Positions 6,928 to 14,530 of a stretch of 31,236 nt of DNA are shown one piece after another. The DNA comes from a virus. The notes beneath the pieces were generated by a model. It was not told where the DNA came from and did no database searches. It saw only the letters and a program-made list of their open reading frames with translations. The stretch lies in IMG/VR virus record IMGVR_UViG_3300046170_000022, positions 1 to 31,236 of that record, one strand, 5' to 3'. Numbering within the stretch: the stretch's first letter is position 1; each line of letters opens with the position of its first letter. Position numbers and translations under genes: made by a program.

Positions 6928-8328
6928 CCTCAATAGTTGGAGTTGAGAATTGACCAATAGTGATTGCCTTAGCATCTATTTCACTATCTATTGTATTAAT
7001 CTTTTCATCATCATCTACAACCTGCTCTTGCAATCTGTTTGTCTACTTCTTTTAAGAAGCTATCTGATTGAACACCACTAGCTTTTGCTTGTTGTAGGAA
7101 TTGTAAGTCACTAGCATAATCTCTAAGGTTGAAACTATCAGGATAAATAATTTCACCATCAAATGTTTGGTTCTGCCATTCAGCAAATAGTTTCCAGATT
7201 TGTTCTTCAGCATTTTGTAAGTAATCAGCTTTCTCAGATAATCTAGCGTTTAATAATTGAAACTCTGTTTGTAAAGCGATACCAGATTGTATTCTATCTT
7301 GGGTTGCTCTGACTGCACCCATATGTGTAATTCTATTAATAGCTTCTACCTTCATGTTAATATTATTCATGATGCCATCTAATGACTGTGATGATGGTTG
7401 GATAAGATAAGGTTTTAAATTAGGCTCTAAATCTTCTGGCATTTCAATAATAGAACCTGCACCTGCACTAGCCTCTACATTAGGTGTCTTAACTAAACTT
7501 GGGTGGTTAGATAATCTTACTAATTGTTCAATCTCGGAGTAATCATTATAGATAGCTTTTTGTAATTCAGCTACGTCATTAAGGTCAGACATACCAATGC
7601 CTCGTCTTTGTGATTTTTGATTGTAAAGAATAACCGCAGGAACTTTTCCTAATTGGTTTGGCATCTCATCAACAAGCATAGGTTTAGCAGTTGAATACCC
7701 TTTGTTAAAATCTTTTACTCTGTATGTAGAAATATCTTCCATTGTCCAAACTCTAATAGTTGCTACATCTTCAAATAAATCTTCTAGTAGTGTTAATGAT
7801 GTTAAAACATATCTACCATTGATTGAACGTTCAAAATTCCAATTTAAGACATTCTCAGGTGTGTAAAGGCTCATGTAGGGTCTGATGTCTAACTGTATTT
7901 CTTCTGCTCTAGTTTGAGTTTGTACCGCAGGTTTATCTAGTATTGCCCAACAAGTACCATAGATAGATGCATTGACCTTGCATTTCTCTAATGACGTTAT
8001 TGAAAGACCTTCCGTCTAAATCAGCATCATCAATAAAGCTTTGTAATTGTGCATCACCAGTTAATGAACCATAATCTCTTGTTGGTGGTACTCGGAATAA
8101 GAAAGACGAATAGATTTGCACCACATTTTTACAATGATTATCAATAGGGGTATTTTCTGCTCTTTTAAGATACTCCTCATCAGTTTCTAGGATGTATCTA
8201 TTTAGCTGATAGCCATCTTGATAGTCCTGTCCACCGAGATATGACATTAAATGAAAATGCCAATCCTTAAACTTTTCTTCGTAGTGTTTATGTCTTTCTG
8301 TTAAAAATTCTCTACTGTATAATGCCAT
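6905..8328 (-). CDS. Portal protein (reading frame broken at two sites)
   Basis: Three frames join into one plausible portal of about 473 residues. The first part (from ATG 8328, sharing TAATG with the terminase stop) runs to GRSFNNVIREMQG. The sequence then moves +1 at the CC of 7976-7977 and continues NASIYGTCWAILDKPAVQTQ into the long central part ending near KEVDKQIARA. A second +1 move at 7021-7022 leads to VVDDDEKINTIDSEIDAK and a stop at 6905. Removing one G (coding strand) at each site gives an open gene. The order terminase-portal-MuF and the length fit a siphovirus portal, the dodecameric DNA channel of the head. Sequencing indels are more likely than a true pseudogene, since a phage needs this gene. 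Confidence 0.85.
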
Positions 8329-9548
8329 TAACTCCACCTCTTGGGTTTGCTTGGTGTAAACTGTCTTTTGACTGGGTATAAATATTCCACTAAATATCCT
8401 AATGCATCATTCATATGGTCATAATTGTTGTCCTTGTCAGGCACAGTTGTTCCTTCTTTATAAATTTGTCTTTCAATGCTTTTTAACATAGTTTTACAAT
8501 TTTTGGCAACAAATAATGTTCGTTCACCTATTCCGTTCTTCAATTTAGTATTCACTGCATTTATTCTATCTCTAATCAGTGGATGATTGTTTCTTACTCG
8601 TAAATGAAATCCTGCATTTTTTAAGATAGCCAAATCAGTGACACCACCTGCTGATGTTTTTCTTTGCTTTGACGCAGGGTCAGGATAAATAAATATATGC
8701 TTATCCTTAAATCTATTTTTGATTTCTTGTACCATTTCGTCAGTATTAGAACTATAGATAACAATTTCTTCATAGAGATAAATATTATTACCTTTTAACT
8801 CACATATAACTGCGGACATTGGGTCTATATTGAAGTCCATGCCAATATGTATTTCATTAGTGTCAGGTACATAATTATCCATGACATTCTCTTTTCTATC
8901 AAAGTTGTAATAAATCTGTCCTGCATAATTAACAAATGAACCCATGTATTCTTGTTGGAATGTTCGTTCATCTAGGTCTGCTTTAGCTTGTTCTATTTCT
9001 TGTGGTGATACTCTGCCACCATCTAAGGTAGTAAATTGAAATGATGCCCAATTATCTGGGTCTTCATCAGCTTTGGTAAATAAGTTATAACTCCAGTTTC
9101 CATATCCTCTAGGTGTACCACAGAATAAAGCACTACCATTTCTATCACTTAAGGTGGGGCGGAGTATTTCGTACCAAGTATTTTCTCTAATATCTGCGAA
9201 CTCATCCATAATTAAAAAATCTAATCCTACACCTCTAAGGCTGTTCTCATTATCAGCACCCCTTAATGATATAGTTGAGCCATTTCTTAATGTGATAGTC
9301 AAGTCAGAGTTATTGACGGATTTTACCCATTTATGTGCAGTTAGTTTTTCTATTAAGTCAGTCCAAACAATCGTCTTAGCCATTCTATAAGTGGGTGCTA
9401 CATACCAGACTTTACGTTTTGGATATCTGCTAAACTTAGCTATCTCTGTGACGGATAAAAAAGTCTTACCCCATCTTCTTCCTGCTATGATTGTTCTAAA
9501 TCTTTTATCACATTCAAGAACTTGTTTTTGAGGTCTACTTAGTGGCAC
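8328..9548 (-). CDS. terL: Terminase large subunit (packaging ATPase/nuclease)
   Basis: This is the DNA-packaging motor. It shows an adenine-recognition motif (SRPQKQVL), a terminase-type Walker A (TIIAGRRWGKT), a Walker B (FLIMDEFAD) and coupling-motif region (FCGTPRGYGN). The RNase-H-like nuclease half has GMDFNIDPMSAVI, IYPDPASKQR and a late DHMNDALGY acidic/histidine motif. The start is uncertain. GTG at 9548 overlaps the GNAT gene by only 14 bases, while ATG at 9626 has an AGGA ribosome binding site but overlaps it by 92 bases. The adjacent small terminase and portal confirm the assignment. The protein is full length (about 406 residues) and looks intact. Confidence 0.95.
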   Translation of the reverse strand: MPLSRPQKQVLECDKRFRTIIAGRRWGKTFLSVTEIAKFSRYPKRKVWYVAPTYRMAKTIVWTDLIEKLTAHKWVKSVNNSDLTITLRNGSTISLRGADNENSLRGVGLDFLIMDEFADIRENTWYEILRPTLSDRNGSALFCGTPRGYGNWSYNLFTKADEDPDNWASFQFTTLDGGRVSPQEIEQAKADLDERTFQQEYMGSFVNYAGQIYYNFDRKENVMDNYVPDTNEIHIGMDFNIDPMSAVICELKGNNIYLYEEIVIYSSNTDEMVQEIKNRFKDKHIFIYPDPASKQRKTSAGGVTDLAILKNAGFHLRVRNNHPLIRDRINAVNTKLKNGIGERTLFVAKNCKTMLKSIERQIYKEGTTVPDKDNNYDHMNDALGYLVEYLYPVKRQFTPSKPKRWS

Positions 9549-10011
9549 TTTTTTCCCATCTAAACTTTTCTTGATAATAAACAGCTTGAGTATTTCTATT
9601 ATTTCTAGTTTCCCAACCTTTGGCATTTTTTCCTAATGGTTTTGTTGTATTGACATTATCCCAACCTGCACCCCTTAAACTAGCACCACCTTCAGATGTG
9701 AGAGTATAAGTTAATATTTTTTTACCACCCATTTGTAGCCATATATTCCAACATTTATTGTATAAAAAACTACAAGCATTTTTAGGTGAGGGTTCTTTAA
9801 TACACAATCTAGTTATTTCAGCAACTAAGGGTTTGTCTAATTTTCTAGCTATTGGTTTGCCTACAACAGCAATACCAACTAATTTATTATCCTTAATACA
9901 ACCTAAAGAAAACTTATGGGCAATAACCTTTTTATTATGCCTGTGATGTTCTGTGATAAATTTATTAGCTTCTTTAAGAGTAAGTGGAATTACTGAAAAT
10001 TCTTTAGCCAC
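9535..10011 (-). CDS. XF1762/Mom-like GNAT-fold protein between the terminase genes
   Basis: This 158-residue protein has the hallmarks of a GNAT-related phage family I know as XF1762-like and related to Mu Mom: TEHHRHNKKVIAHKFSLGC, VGKPIARKLDKP, EITRLCIKEPSPKNACSFLY and LTSEGGASLRGAGW. Mom modifies adenine in phage DNA and shields it from host restriction. A DNA-modification role here is inference from family. It starts with GTG at 10011, sharing TAGTG with the terminase small subunit stop, so it is translated with the packaging genes. A DNA methyltransferase gene lies just upstream (10378-11574), consistent with a modification theme. Confidence 0.75.
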   Translation of the reverse strand: MAKEFSVIPLTLKEANKFITEHHRHNKKVIAHKFSLGCIKDNKLVGIAVVGKPIARKLDKPLVAEITRLCIKEPSPKNACSFLYNKCWNIWLQMGGKKILTYTLTSEGGASLRGAGWDNVNTTKPLGKNAKGWETRNNRNTQAVYYQEKFRWEKSATK

Positions 10012-10313
10012 TAATCTACACTAAATGGTAGTGGTTCATTCTCATCAGATACCATTCCACCATCTGATTGACCCAGTTCATTCTTGCCTAGCCATATAGC
10101 CATAGTTGCATTTCCATTCTCAGCTATCTTCCATTGTATCTGTCTTAGACGTAGTTTTTTCAAACTTCTGCCTTTTGTAAGATATTCGGAATAACTCTTT
10201 CTAATAGTCGCTTCATTACAATTAAAGAAATCTGCAATCTCAACATTAGTACAACCAAATGAAGCTAATTTTTGAACTTCCTCCCCATTGATGTTTAGTT
10301 TCGGTCTTGCCAT
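10011..10313 (-). CDS. terS: Terminase small subunit
   Basis: This 100-residue DNA-binding protein has a helix-turn-helix-like N-terminal half (KLASFGCTNVEIADFF, then NEATIRKSY) and a C-terminal segment NATMAIWLGKNELGQSD that is typical of small terminase or terminase-like packaging recognition subunits. It would bind the packaging site and recruit the large subunit. It is the first gene after a candidate promoter and a palindrome, and a GAGG ribosome binding site precedes its ATG at 10313. An intervening GNAT gene separates it from the large subunit, which is unusual. Confidence 0.8.
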   Translation of the reverse strand: MARPKLNINGEEVQKLASFGCTNVEIADFFNCNEATIRKSYSEYLTKGRSLKKLRLRQIQWKIAENGNATMAIWLGKNELGQSDGGMVSDENEPLPFSVD

Positions 10314-10329
10314 TTTGTCCTCTTTTCAT

Positions 10330-10344
10330 GCGTAGAGTGTACGC
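10330..10344. promoter_or_regulatory. Palindrome GCGTA-N5-TACGC upstream of terS
   Basis: A perfect 5-base inverted repeat lies in the leader of the terminase gene, immediately downstream of a candidate promoter start. It is a candidate operator, leader hairpin or part of the packaging-recognition site. Five base pairs is a short match and function cannot be decided from sequence. Confidence 0.4.
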
Positions 10345-10351
10345 TAATTGC

Positions 10352-10381
10352 TTTATATCAATAATAGACACTATTAATCAA
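10352..10381 (-). promoter_or_regulatory. Candidate sigma70-type promoter for packaging and structural genes
   Basis: On the minus strand the sequence reads TTGATT, an 18-base spacer, then TATAAA. The -10 matches 5 of 6 and the -35 4 of 6 consensus bases, in one of the few intergenic gaps in the genome, just upstream of terS. The -35 overlaps the methyltransferase stop codon. AT-rich genomes produce such matches by chance, so confidence is moderate. Confidence 0.45.
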
Positions 10382-11574
10382 TTTATTTTTTCTGCCTTTT
10401 GTCCTGTAAAATCTTCCCACCTTTTAATAATTACATCTACATAATGAGGGTCAAGTTCCATTCCATAACATATTCTATCTATTTTTTGACAAGCAATTAA
10501 TGTTGAACCAGAACCTAAGAAACCATCATAAATAATTTTAAAATCAGTAAACTTTTTGAATATGTCGGTAAATAAAGCAACAGGTTTTTGGGTTGGGTGT
10601 ACTCTTGATTTTAATTCATCTTTTCTATTACCTTTTCTTGATAAACCATTCCATAGATGTCTAAATACTTTAACACCGCCTTTAGAAAATGAAGTCCAAC
10701 CCATTTCTGCTTCTGAAAAATTACCTGTCATTTCTTTATCCCATATAATCCAACATCTACTAGGGTATAAAAAATCTGTAAAATAATTACCACCCCATAA
10801 GATAATATTTTTTAATTCTAAACTATTACATATTTCATAAAACTTTTTTGCAGTTTCTGTTGTATTGTCACCTATTATTTTTGAATATGTTTTAGATGCT
10901 ATTATTTTTTGATTTCTATCTACAGCTTCTTGACCACCGCCTATTTTTCCAAATGTAGCAGGTTTATCACCAACTACTTTATTAGACCTAACTACATCAA
11001 TTCCGTAAGGTGGGTCTGTAAATACCAAATCTATTTTTTTATCTAATAATCTTTTTGTTTGTTCTAAATCTGTACTATCCCCACACATCAATCTATGTTC
11101 ACCAAGTTTATAAATATCGCCTAGTTGTGCTTGGGGTTCTTCTGGTGTTTCTGGAACTGCATCTTCATCTGTTAGTCCTTCTTTCTCACCTACAATTATT
11201 TTTTCTAATTCATCAGGGTCAAATCCTGTTAGTTCTAAATCATAATTATTATCTAGTAGGTCAGTAAACTCTTGAATTAATAATCCCATATCCCAATCAG
11301 AATATTCATTAGTTTTATTATCAGCTATTCTATATGCCTTAGCTTTTTCTGGTGGTAAGTCAGCAATAGTGACAGGAATAGTTTTTAGGTTTAAAGACTT
11401 AGCGGCTTCATACCTACCATGTCCGACTATAATCACTCCTGCTCTATCTACGACTATGGGTTGTTGAAATCCAAATTCTTTAATTGATTGTGCAACTTTG
11501 TTTATATCATATTTGTGTCTAGGGTTTTTCTGATAAGGCTTAATATCGCTTATCGCTTTATCTTGAACTATCAT
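10378..11574 (-). CDS. ParB-like domain fused to a beta-class DNA methyltransferase
   Basis: This 398-residue protein has an N-terminal ParB/Srx-like domain (about residues 1-125, with GHGRYEAAK at 51-59). A methyltransferase domain follows, whose catalytic motif IV, DPPY, is at 187-190 and whose SAM-binding motif I, FLGSGST, is at 352-358. Motif IV before motif I marks a beta-class (CcrM/DpnA-like) enzyme methylating adenine N6 or cytosine N4. The target site cannot be read from the sequence. ParB-methyltransferase fusions are common in phages and are thought to protect phage DNA or alter host recognition. No restriction enzyme partner is visible. The start overlaps the small gene upstream as TAATG. 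Confidence 0.9.
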   Translation of the reverse strand: MIVQDKAISDIKPYQKNPRHKYDINKVAQSIKEFGFQQPIVVDRAGVIIVGHGRYEAAKSLNLKTIPVTIADLPPEKAKAYRIADNKTNEYSDWDMGLLIQEFTDLLDNNYDLELTGFDPDELEKIIVGEKEGLTDEDAVPETPEEPQAQLGDIYKLGEHRLMCGDSTDLEQTKRLLDKKIDLVFTDPPYGIDVVRSNKVVGDKPATFGKIGGGQEAVDRNQKIIASKTYSKIIGDNTTETAKKFYEICNSLELKNIILWGGNYFTDFLYPSRCWIIWDKEMTGNFSEAEMGWTSFSKGGVKVFRHLWNGLSRKGNRKDELKSRVHPTQKPVALFTDIFKKFTDFKIIYDGFLGSGSTLIACQKIDRICYGMELDPHYVDVIIKRWEDFTGQKAEKIN

Positions 11575-11753
11575 TAGTGATAAGTGACTTCTGGTTGTAA
11601 TTTAAAACCCATCATATCCATAACATACTGTAAACTTTGTTCTGCATCTTCTTTGGTTTCAAATACTCCGTAATTAACAAAGGCGGAATAAGTACCATCA
11701 TCATTATTTACTATGATGTAATTCTGTGGTTTTTGCATATCTGATTTACTCAT
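11574..11753 (-). CDS. Small hypothetical protein upstream of the methyltransferase
   Basis: This 59-residue ORF starts at ATG 11753 and ends in TAATG shared with the methyltransferase. The sequence includes NYIIVNNDDGTYSAFVNYGV, then FETKEDAEQSLQYVMDMMG, giving a beta-hairpin followed by an amphipathic helix. No strong ribosome binding site is visible, so it is probably coupled to an upstream gene. I cannot assign a function. The stop/start overlap and ordinary amino acid composition support it as real. Confidence 0.7.
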   Translation of the reverse strand: MSKSDMQKPQNYIIVNNDDGTYSAFVNYGVFETKEDAEQSLQYVMDMMGFKLQPEVTYH

Positions 11754-11761
11754 TTAACAAT

Positions 11762-11953
11762 TTAAAGATAACAATTAATTCTTATATTCCAACCATGAAT
11801 GTTTACCATATTACTAACAAATCTATCAGTTTTTTTCTTAACTTGTTCAAGTTTGATACTGCTCCTAAAGGCATTGACCAGTTTGTAGAAGTAGAGTTTA
11901 GAAAGCAAGATAGGGAGTGGGCGAAACTCCATTTTATGTCTCGCCATTCGCAA
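11762..11953 (-). CDS. Uncertain small ORF after the replication gene
   Basis: This 63-residue reading frame would fill the gap between the replication gene and 11574-11753 and keeps the operon spacing (8 bases to the next ATG). It may begin at ATG 11944 (MARHKMEFRPLP). The composition is basic and hydrophobic without a recognised motif. The opposite strand also has a sensible-looking frame with ATG at 11793 (ending EFRKQDREWAKLHFMSRHSQ), so the coding strand is not settled. Strand uniformity of the genome favours the minus reading. Confidence 0.35.
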   Translation of the reverse strand: MRMARHKMEFRPLPILLSKLYFYKLVNAFRSSIKLEQVKKKTDRFVSNMVNIHGWNIRINCYL

Positions 11954-12734
11954 TAGCTTTATCTAGTTCTTCAATATAACTAACTGACCAAGATAAAGGC
12001 TTAATGCCTTTTTTACGCATATCTATATCACCTTTTAACTTCCATTCTCGCATTTCCTCATCTGATTTTTCTTTAACAGGTGTCACTTCAAGATATATCT
12101 TTTTCCTCAAGAACCGCTCTAGTGCCTTGTAATAGTCACCTTTTTGGTTTCTATAGGTGACGTACTTATCCCCTACTGATTGTTTTTGTGTATCATCTAG
12201 TTTTTTCCATTGTTGAAAGCTATCCCACTTTACTGACCTAGTATCTTTATAATCTAAAACATACTTTCGCCAGAAAGTATCAAACTCCTGCGTATATATA
12301 TTTGATTTATGATTAATGGTTGGTGTGTTAGTGTGTTCGTGTGTTAGTGTGTTAGCATTGCGTTCGGATATGCGTTCGTTATGCGTTCTCATTGCGTTTG
12401 CATCACCCCATCTAGCCTCTGCTGACTTGACTGCTTTTTGATGTTTATCTTTCGCTTTTTCTATCTCTAAGTCACATCTCTTGTTGCGAATTTTGCCATC
12501 ATCAATATAGATTTTGTCTTTGTTGATTAGTTCAGCTTTGATTTTAGCTATATCTTCATAAAAGGGTCTAGCCACTTGTTCCCAAGTCACTTCATCATCA
12601 AATAACTTATTATCCTGAACGTAAATTAAATCGCAAATTCTGCGATAGGCTAGTTCAGCTTTACCTGTAAGTGTAGAACAACCTGTCCACATGTCGTTTG
12701 GACAATATTGCACGAATATCATTTTCTTTGTCAT
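11934..12734 (-). CDS. DUF1376/YdaU-like replication initiation protein
   Basis: This 266-residue protein starts at ATG 12734, which has a strong GGAGG ribosome binding site; the frame is open further upstream without one. The N-terminal 110 residues follow the DUF1376/YdaU pattern: MWTGCSTLTGKAELAYRRI, a TWEQVARPF winged-helix region and a KIRNKRCDLEIEKA segment ending AEARW. A low-complexity linker (about 112-148) separates this from a C-terminal domain beginning FDTFWRKY. Phage proteins with this architecture act as replisome organisers that bind the origin and load the helicase, analogous to lambda O. The linker DNA carries repeat arrays that look like an origin, which supports the role. 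I see no separate helicase gene, so the host helicase is probably recruited. Confidence 0.75.
   Translation of the reverse strand: MTKKMIFVQYCPNDMWTGCSTLTGKAELAYRRICDLIYVQDNKLFDDEVTWEQVARPFYEDIAKIKAELINKDKIYIDDGKIRNKRCDLEIEKAKDKHQKAVKSAEARWGDANAMRTHNERISERNANTLTHEHTNTPTINHKSNIYTQEFDTFWRKYVLDYKDTRSVKWDSFQQWKKLDDTQKQSVGDKYVTYRNQKGDYYKALERFLRKKIYLEVTPVKEKSDEEMREWKLKGDIDMRKKGIKPLSWSVSYIEELDKAIANGET
12291..12399. repeat. Iteron-like arrays plus AT-rich stretch: candidate replication origin
   Basis: Two tandem arrays occur inside the replication gene. Four contiguous 8-bp units GTGTGTT(A/C) fill 12323-12354. Four TGCGTT(C/T) units start at 12359, 12371, 12382 and 12393, spaced 12, 11 and 11 bp, about one helical turn. 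Next to them 12291-12318 is almost pure A/T. Repeats plus an AT-rich unwinding region in the linker of an initiator gene reproduce the lambda O/ori layout. The repeats are seen directly; origin function is inferred. Confidence 0.65.
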
Positions 12735-12873
12735 AATTACCTCCGTTATAACATCTAATACATTTATGCTCATTTGTGTACTGTGAAATCTTTATAGACA
12801 TGAATTTAGTATATTTACGACTACAGTCTATACACTTCACAGATTCTTTTTGGCTTTTTGTAATTTTAGTCAC
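12661..12873 (-). CDS. Small CxxC zinc-ribbon-like protein
   Basis: This 70-residue protein has two CxxC pairs (CIDC at 14-17 and CIRC at 38-41) separated by a polar segment, the pattern of a small zinc ribbon. It starts with GTG at 12873, overlapping the upstream stop as TAGTG. The last 25 residues overlap the start of the replication gene out of frame, which is long, so the natural stop may be nearer if an indel is present. It could be a transcription or recombination accessory protein, but no specific family is recognised. Confidence 0.6.
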   Translation of the reverse strand: MTKITKSQKESVKCIDCSRKYTKFMSIKISQYTNEHKCIRCYNGGNYDKENDIRAILSKRHVDRLFYTYR

Positions 12874-13232
12874 TATTTTACTAAATCAGCGATAGGCACT
12901 AAAACCATATCAGAATTTTCACCACCATTGACTATATTGCCTTGTTGATAGTGATATTTAGCCAATATTTTTAGTTTCTCAGTAGGGATAAATATAATAC
13001 CTTCCGTAAATCCGTTAGCATCTAAGATAAAGGCGTGATATTCAGCTTGGGTGGTAGATATTCCAGATGGTTTTCCTCTAGATTTAAATTCAACAGCTAA
13101 CCTTCCAGATTTTTTCCAAATAGAATCAGTTTTAATTTCTAATTTATATTTACCTATAATATCTCTTAATTCTTTTTCTCTTATTTCAGCTTTTGCTAAA
13201 TCAAGGTCAAATCTGTTATCTTTATTAAACAT
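12873..13232 (-). CDS. Putative PD-(D/E)XK-fold nuclease-like protein
   Basis: This 119-residue protein starts at ATG 13232, overlapping the exonuclease stop as TAATG, with a GGGGGA ribosome binding site. Its core shows EIKTD (32-36), then AVEFK (46-50) and GKPSGISTTQAEY (53-65). The D36-x11-E48-x-K50 spacing with a following GKpSGI..T.A pattern resembles a phage PD-(D/E)XK family related to small resolvase-like nucleases. It is probably a DNA nuclease or a nuclease-fold DNA-binding protein working with the adjacent recombination genes. The fold assignment is from motif reading only. Confidence 0.65.
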   Translation of the reverse strand: MFNKDNRFDLDLAKAEIREKELRDIIGKYKLEIKTDSIWKKSGRLAVEFKSRGKPSGISTTQAEYHAFILDANGFTEGIIFIPTEKLKILAKYHYQQGNIVNGGENSDMVLVPIADLVK

Positions 13233-13997
13233 TAAATCCCCCAAATCTCTTTTCTAGCTTTATATAAATGTTTACTACGCCAAATAAAGTCATCCATTTT
13301 AGGTTGGTAGATATAAGCAAAGTCTTTCGGTGTATTACATAATTCTAAAACTTTGTTCATGCTTTTTAATCCATTGTTAATTTCAATCTCATATTCCTCA
13401 GTAAATTCTATAGGTTCAAGATGTGATTTAGCAGGAGTGACGATAAATAAAAAACATTCAACTTCCATTGGTATAGGTCTCTAGTAGAGCCTTACGATAA
13501 AACCATTGTTGTAATTTATCATAATGGTTGATAGCTCATTCTGCCTTTAGTCTTTAGGTCATACATAAAAAGTTTGTCATCTTTCTTGTAAACAAAATCA
13601 CTAAATCCTCTAAAAGGTATTCCAAGAACTTCTGTAAATAGTTCTTCTTGATAAGAATGTAATTCTTTATCAGCTACTATTTCTTTAAAAGCTTTAGTTT
13701 GTTCAAACATCTTAGGTATTAAATCAAGATATTTTTCTACATCATCTCTATTAGGGATAATCTAAAGTTTCTTTTTTAAATTTAGTTAAGTATTCAGCTT
13801 GATTAACTTCCTTACCATTTAGGTAGTCCATTAGCATAGGCTCAACAGTATTACCTGCCATAGCAGGTGGTGATGATGTACCTAATCTTTTATAGATTTT
13901 TTCTATAATAAATTGGACAAGTATAGTTTCTATATCCATTTAACTTGCTTGGTGACATAGGGAGTAAATCCCATTTCTTAAAGTTTTCTAGTTTCAT
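13232..13997 (-). CDS. RecB/Cas4-like PD-(D/E)XK exonuclease (reading frame broken at four sites)
   Basis: A single nuclease of about 253 residues can be followed through several frames. It starts at ATG 13997 behind a GGAGGAG site (MKLENFKKWDLLP, then MSPSKLNGYRNYTCPIYYRK). It moves +1 at the A-run 13897-13902 (IYKRLGTSSPPAMAGNTVEP), at 13754-13756 (PNRDDVEKYLDLIPKMFEQ), at 13526-13527 (HYDKLQQWFYRKALLETYTN) and at 13465-13466 (EVECFLFIVTPAKSHLEP). It then ends at 13232. Catalytic residues are visible in GFSDFVYKKDD and YDLKTKGRMSYQ, the D..DxK type. Removing one base at each site restores an intact gene, and no other stop interrupts it. It neighbours ERF and HNH genes, so it probably resects DNA ends for annealing recombination. 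Sequencing indels or recent decay could explain the breaks. Confidence 0.75.
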
Positions 13998-14247
13998 TAT
14001 ACTCCTCCCAGAGTTCATCTGCATAGACTTTTGGGTCTATATTTATTTCTTCCCAATATACTCTTTCACCTCTTTTATGAAAGATAGAATGACAAGTAAA
14101 ACATAATGGTATTCCTACACTGTCATCTCTAATCATAGCACCTACTCGGTACTTACCTTGCAAGTGATGAAATTGTAATTGAGAATAATTTAATCTTCCT
14201 TCTAAATTACAAATATAGCAGGGGTGATTTTCTACCACCCACTGCAT
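13978..14247 (-). CDS. HNH-type nuclease, Ref/RecA-dependent-nuclease-like
   Basis: This 89-residue protein carries a zinc-binding HNH layout: HPCYIC at 8-13, QFHHLQG at 25-31, and LCFTCHSIFHKRGE at 48-61, giving C10, C13, C49 and C52 as metal ligands and H27/H28, H53 and H57 near the active site. The AMIRDDSVGIPLC segment is typical of phage recombination-associated HNH nucleases such as the Ref/RecA_dep_nuc group. Position between a single-strand binding-like gene and the exonuclease places it in the recombination cassette. Its 3' end overlaps the exonuclease start by 20 bases. Confidence 0.8.
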   Translation of the reverse strand: MQWVVENHPCYICNLEGRLNYSQLQFHHLQGKYRVGAMIRDDSVGIPLCFTCHSIFHKRGERVYWEEINIDPKVYADELWEEYNETRKL

Positions 14248-14269
14248 ATATTTCTTATCCTTAATTATT

Positions 14270-14530
14270 TTAGAATGGCGGTTTGTCAGTTTTTTCTACC
14301 TTTACTTCACCTTCATTAATTAAGAATGTATTAGCTTCAATTTTAATTGAAACCATATCAGTAGGCTTCCCATTATTAGTTTGGTCTTTCTTCCATAAAG
14401 CTACTTCATAAGGAATACCTGCTGTTAAAGTGACATCACTATCAAATACAACTTTTGCATTTTTATATAGTGGTTGATTATCACCTTCTGTCTTTCTATC
14501 GTTCTTAAATAAATTTAACCAGTTTGCCAT
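14270..14530 (-). CDS. Small beta-rich protein with SSB-like tail
   Basis: This 86-residue protein has a beta-rich core (NAKVVFDSDVTLTAGIPYEV, then ALWKKDQ and PTDMVSIKIEA) and ends DKPPF. The last residues resemble the short acidic-Pro-Phe tail used by single-strand binding proteins to recruit partners. The gene follows ERF by one base and precedes the HNH nuclease, where a single-strand DNA binding protein is often encoded. I infer an OB-fold or SSB-like role; the core itself does not match a family I can name with certainty. Confidence 0.5.
   Translation of the reverse strand: MANWLNLFKNDRKTEGDNQPLYKNAKVVFDSDVTLTAGIPYEVALWKKDQTNNGKPTDMVSIKIEANTFLINEGEVKVEKTDKPPF

Noticed and set aside
11055-11267. 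Plus-strand Leu/Val-rich ORF resembling a membrane protein
   Set aside because: Antisense of the acidic linker of the ParB-methyltransferase; hydrophobicity arises from reverse-complementing acidic codons.
12310-12400. CRISPR-like short tandem repeats
   Set aside because: Units are 7-8 bp with no unique spacers, and they lie inside a coding sequence; an origin-type iteron array fits better.
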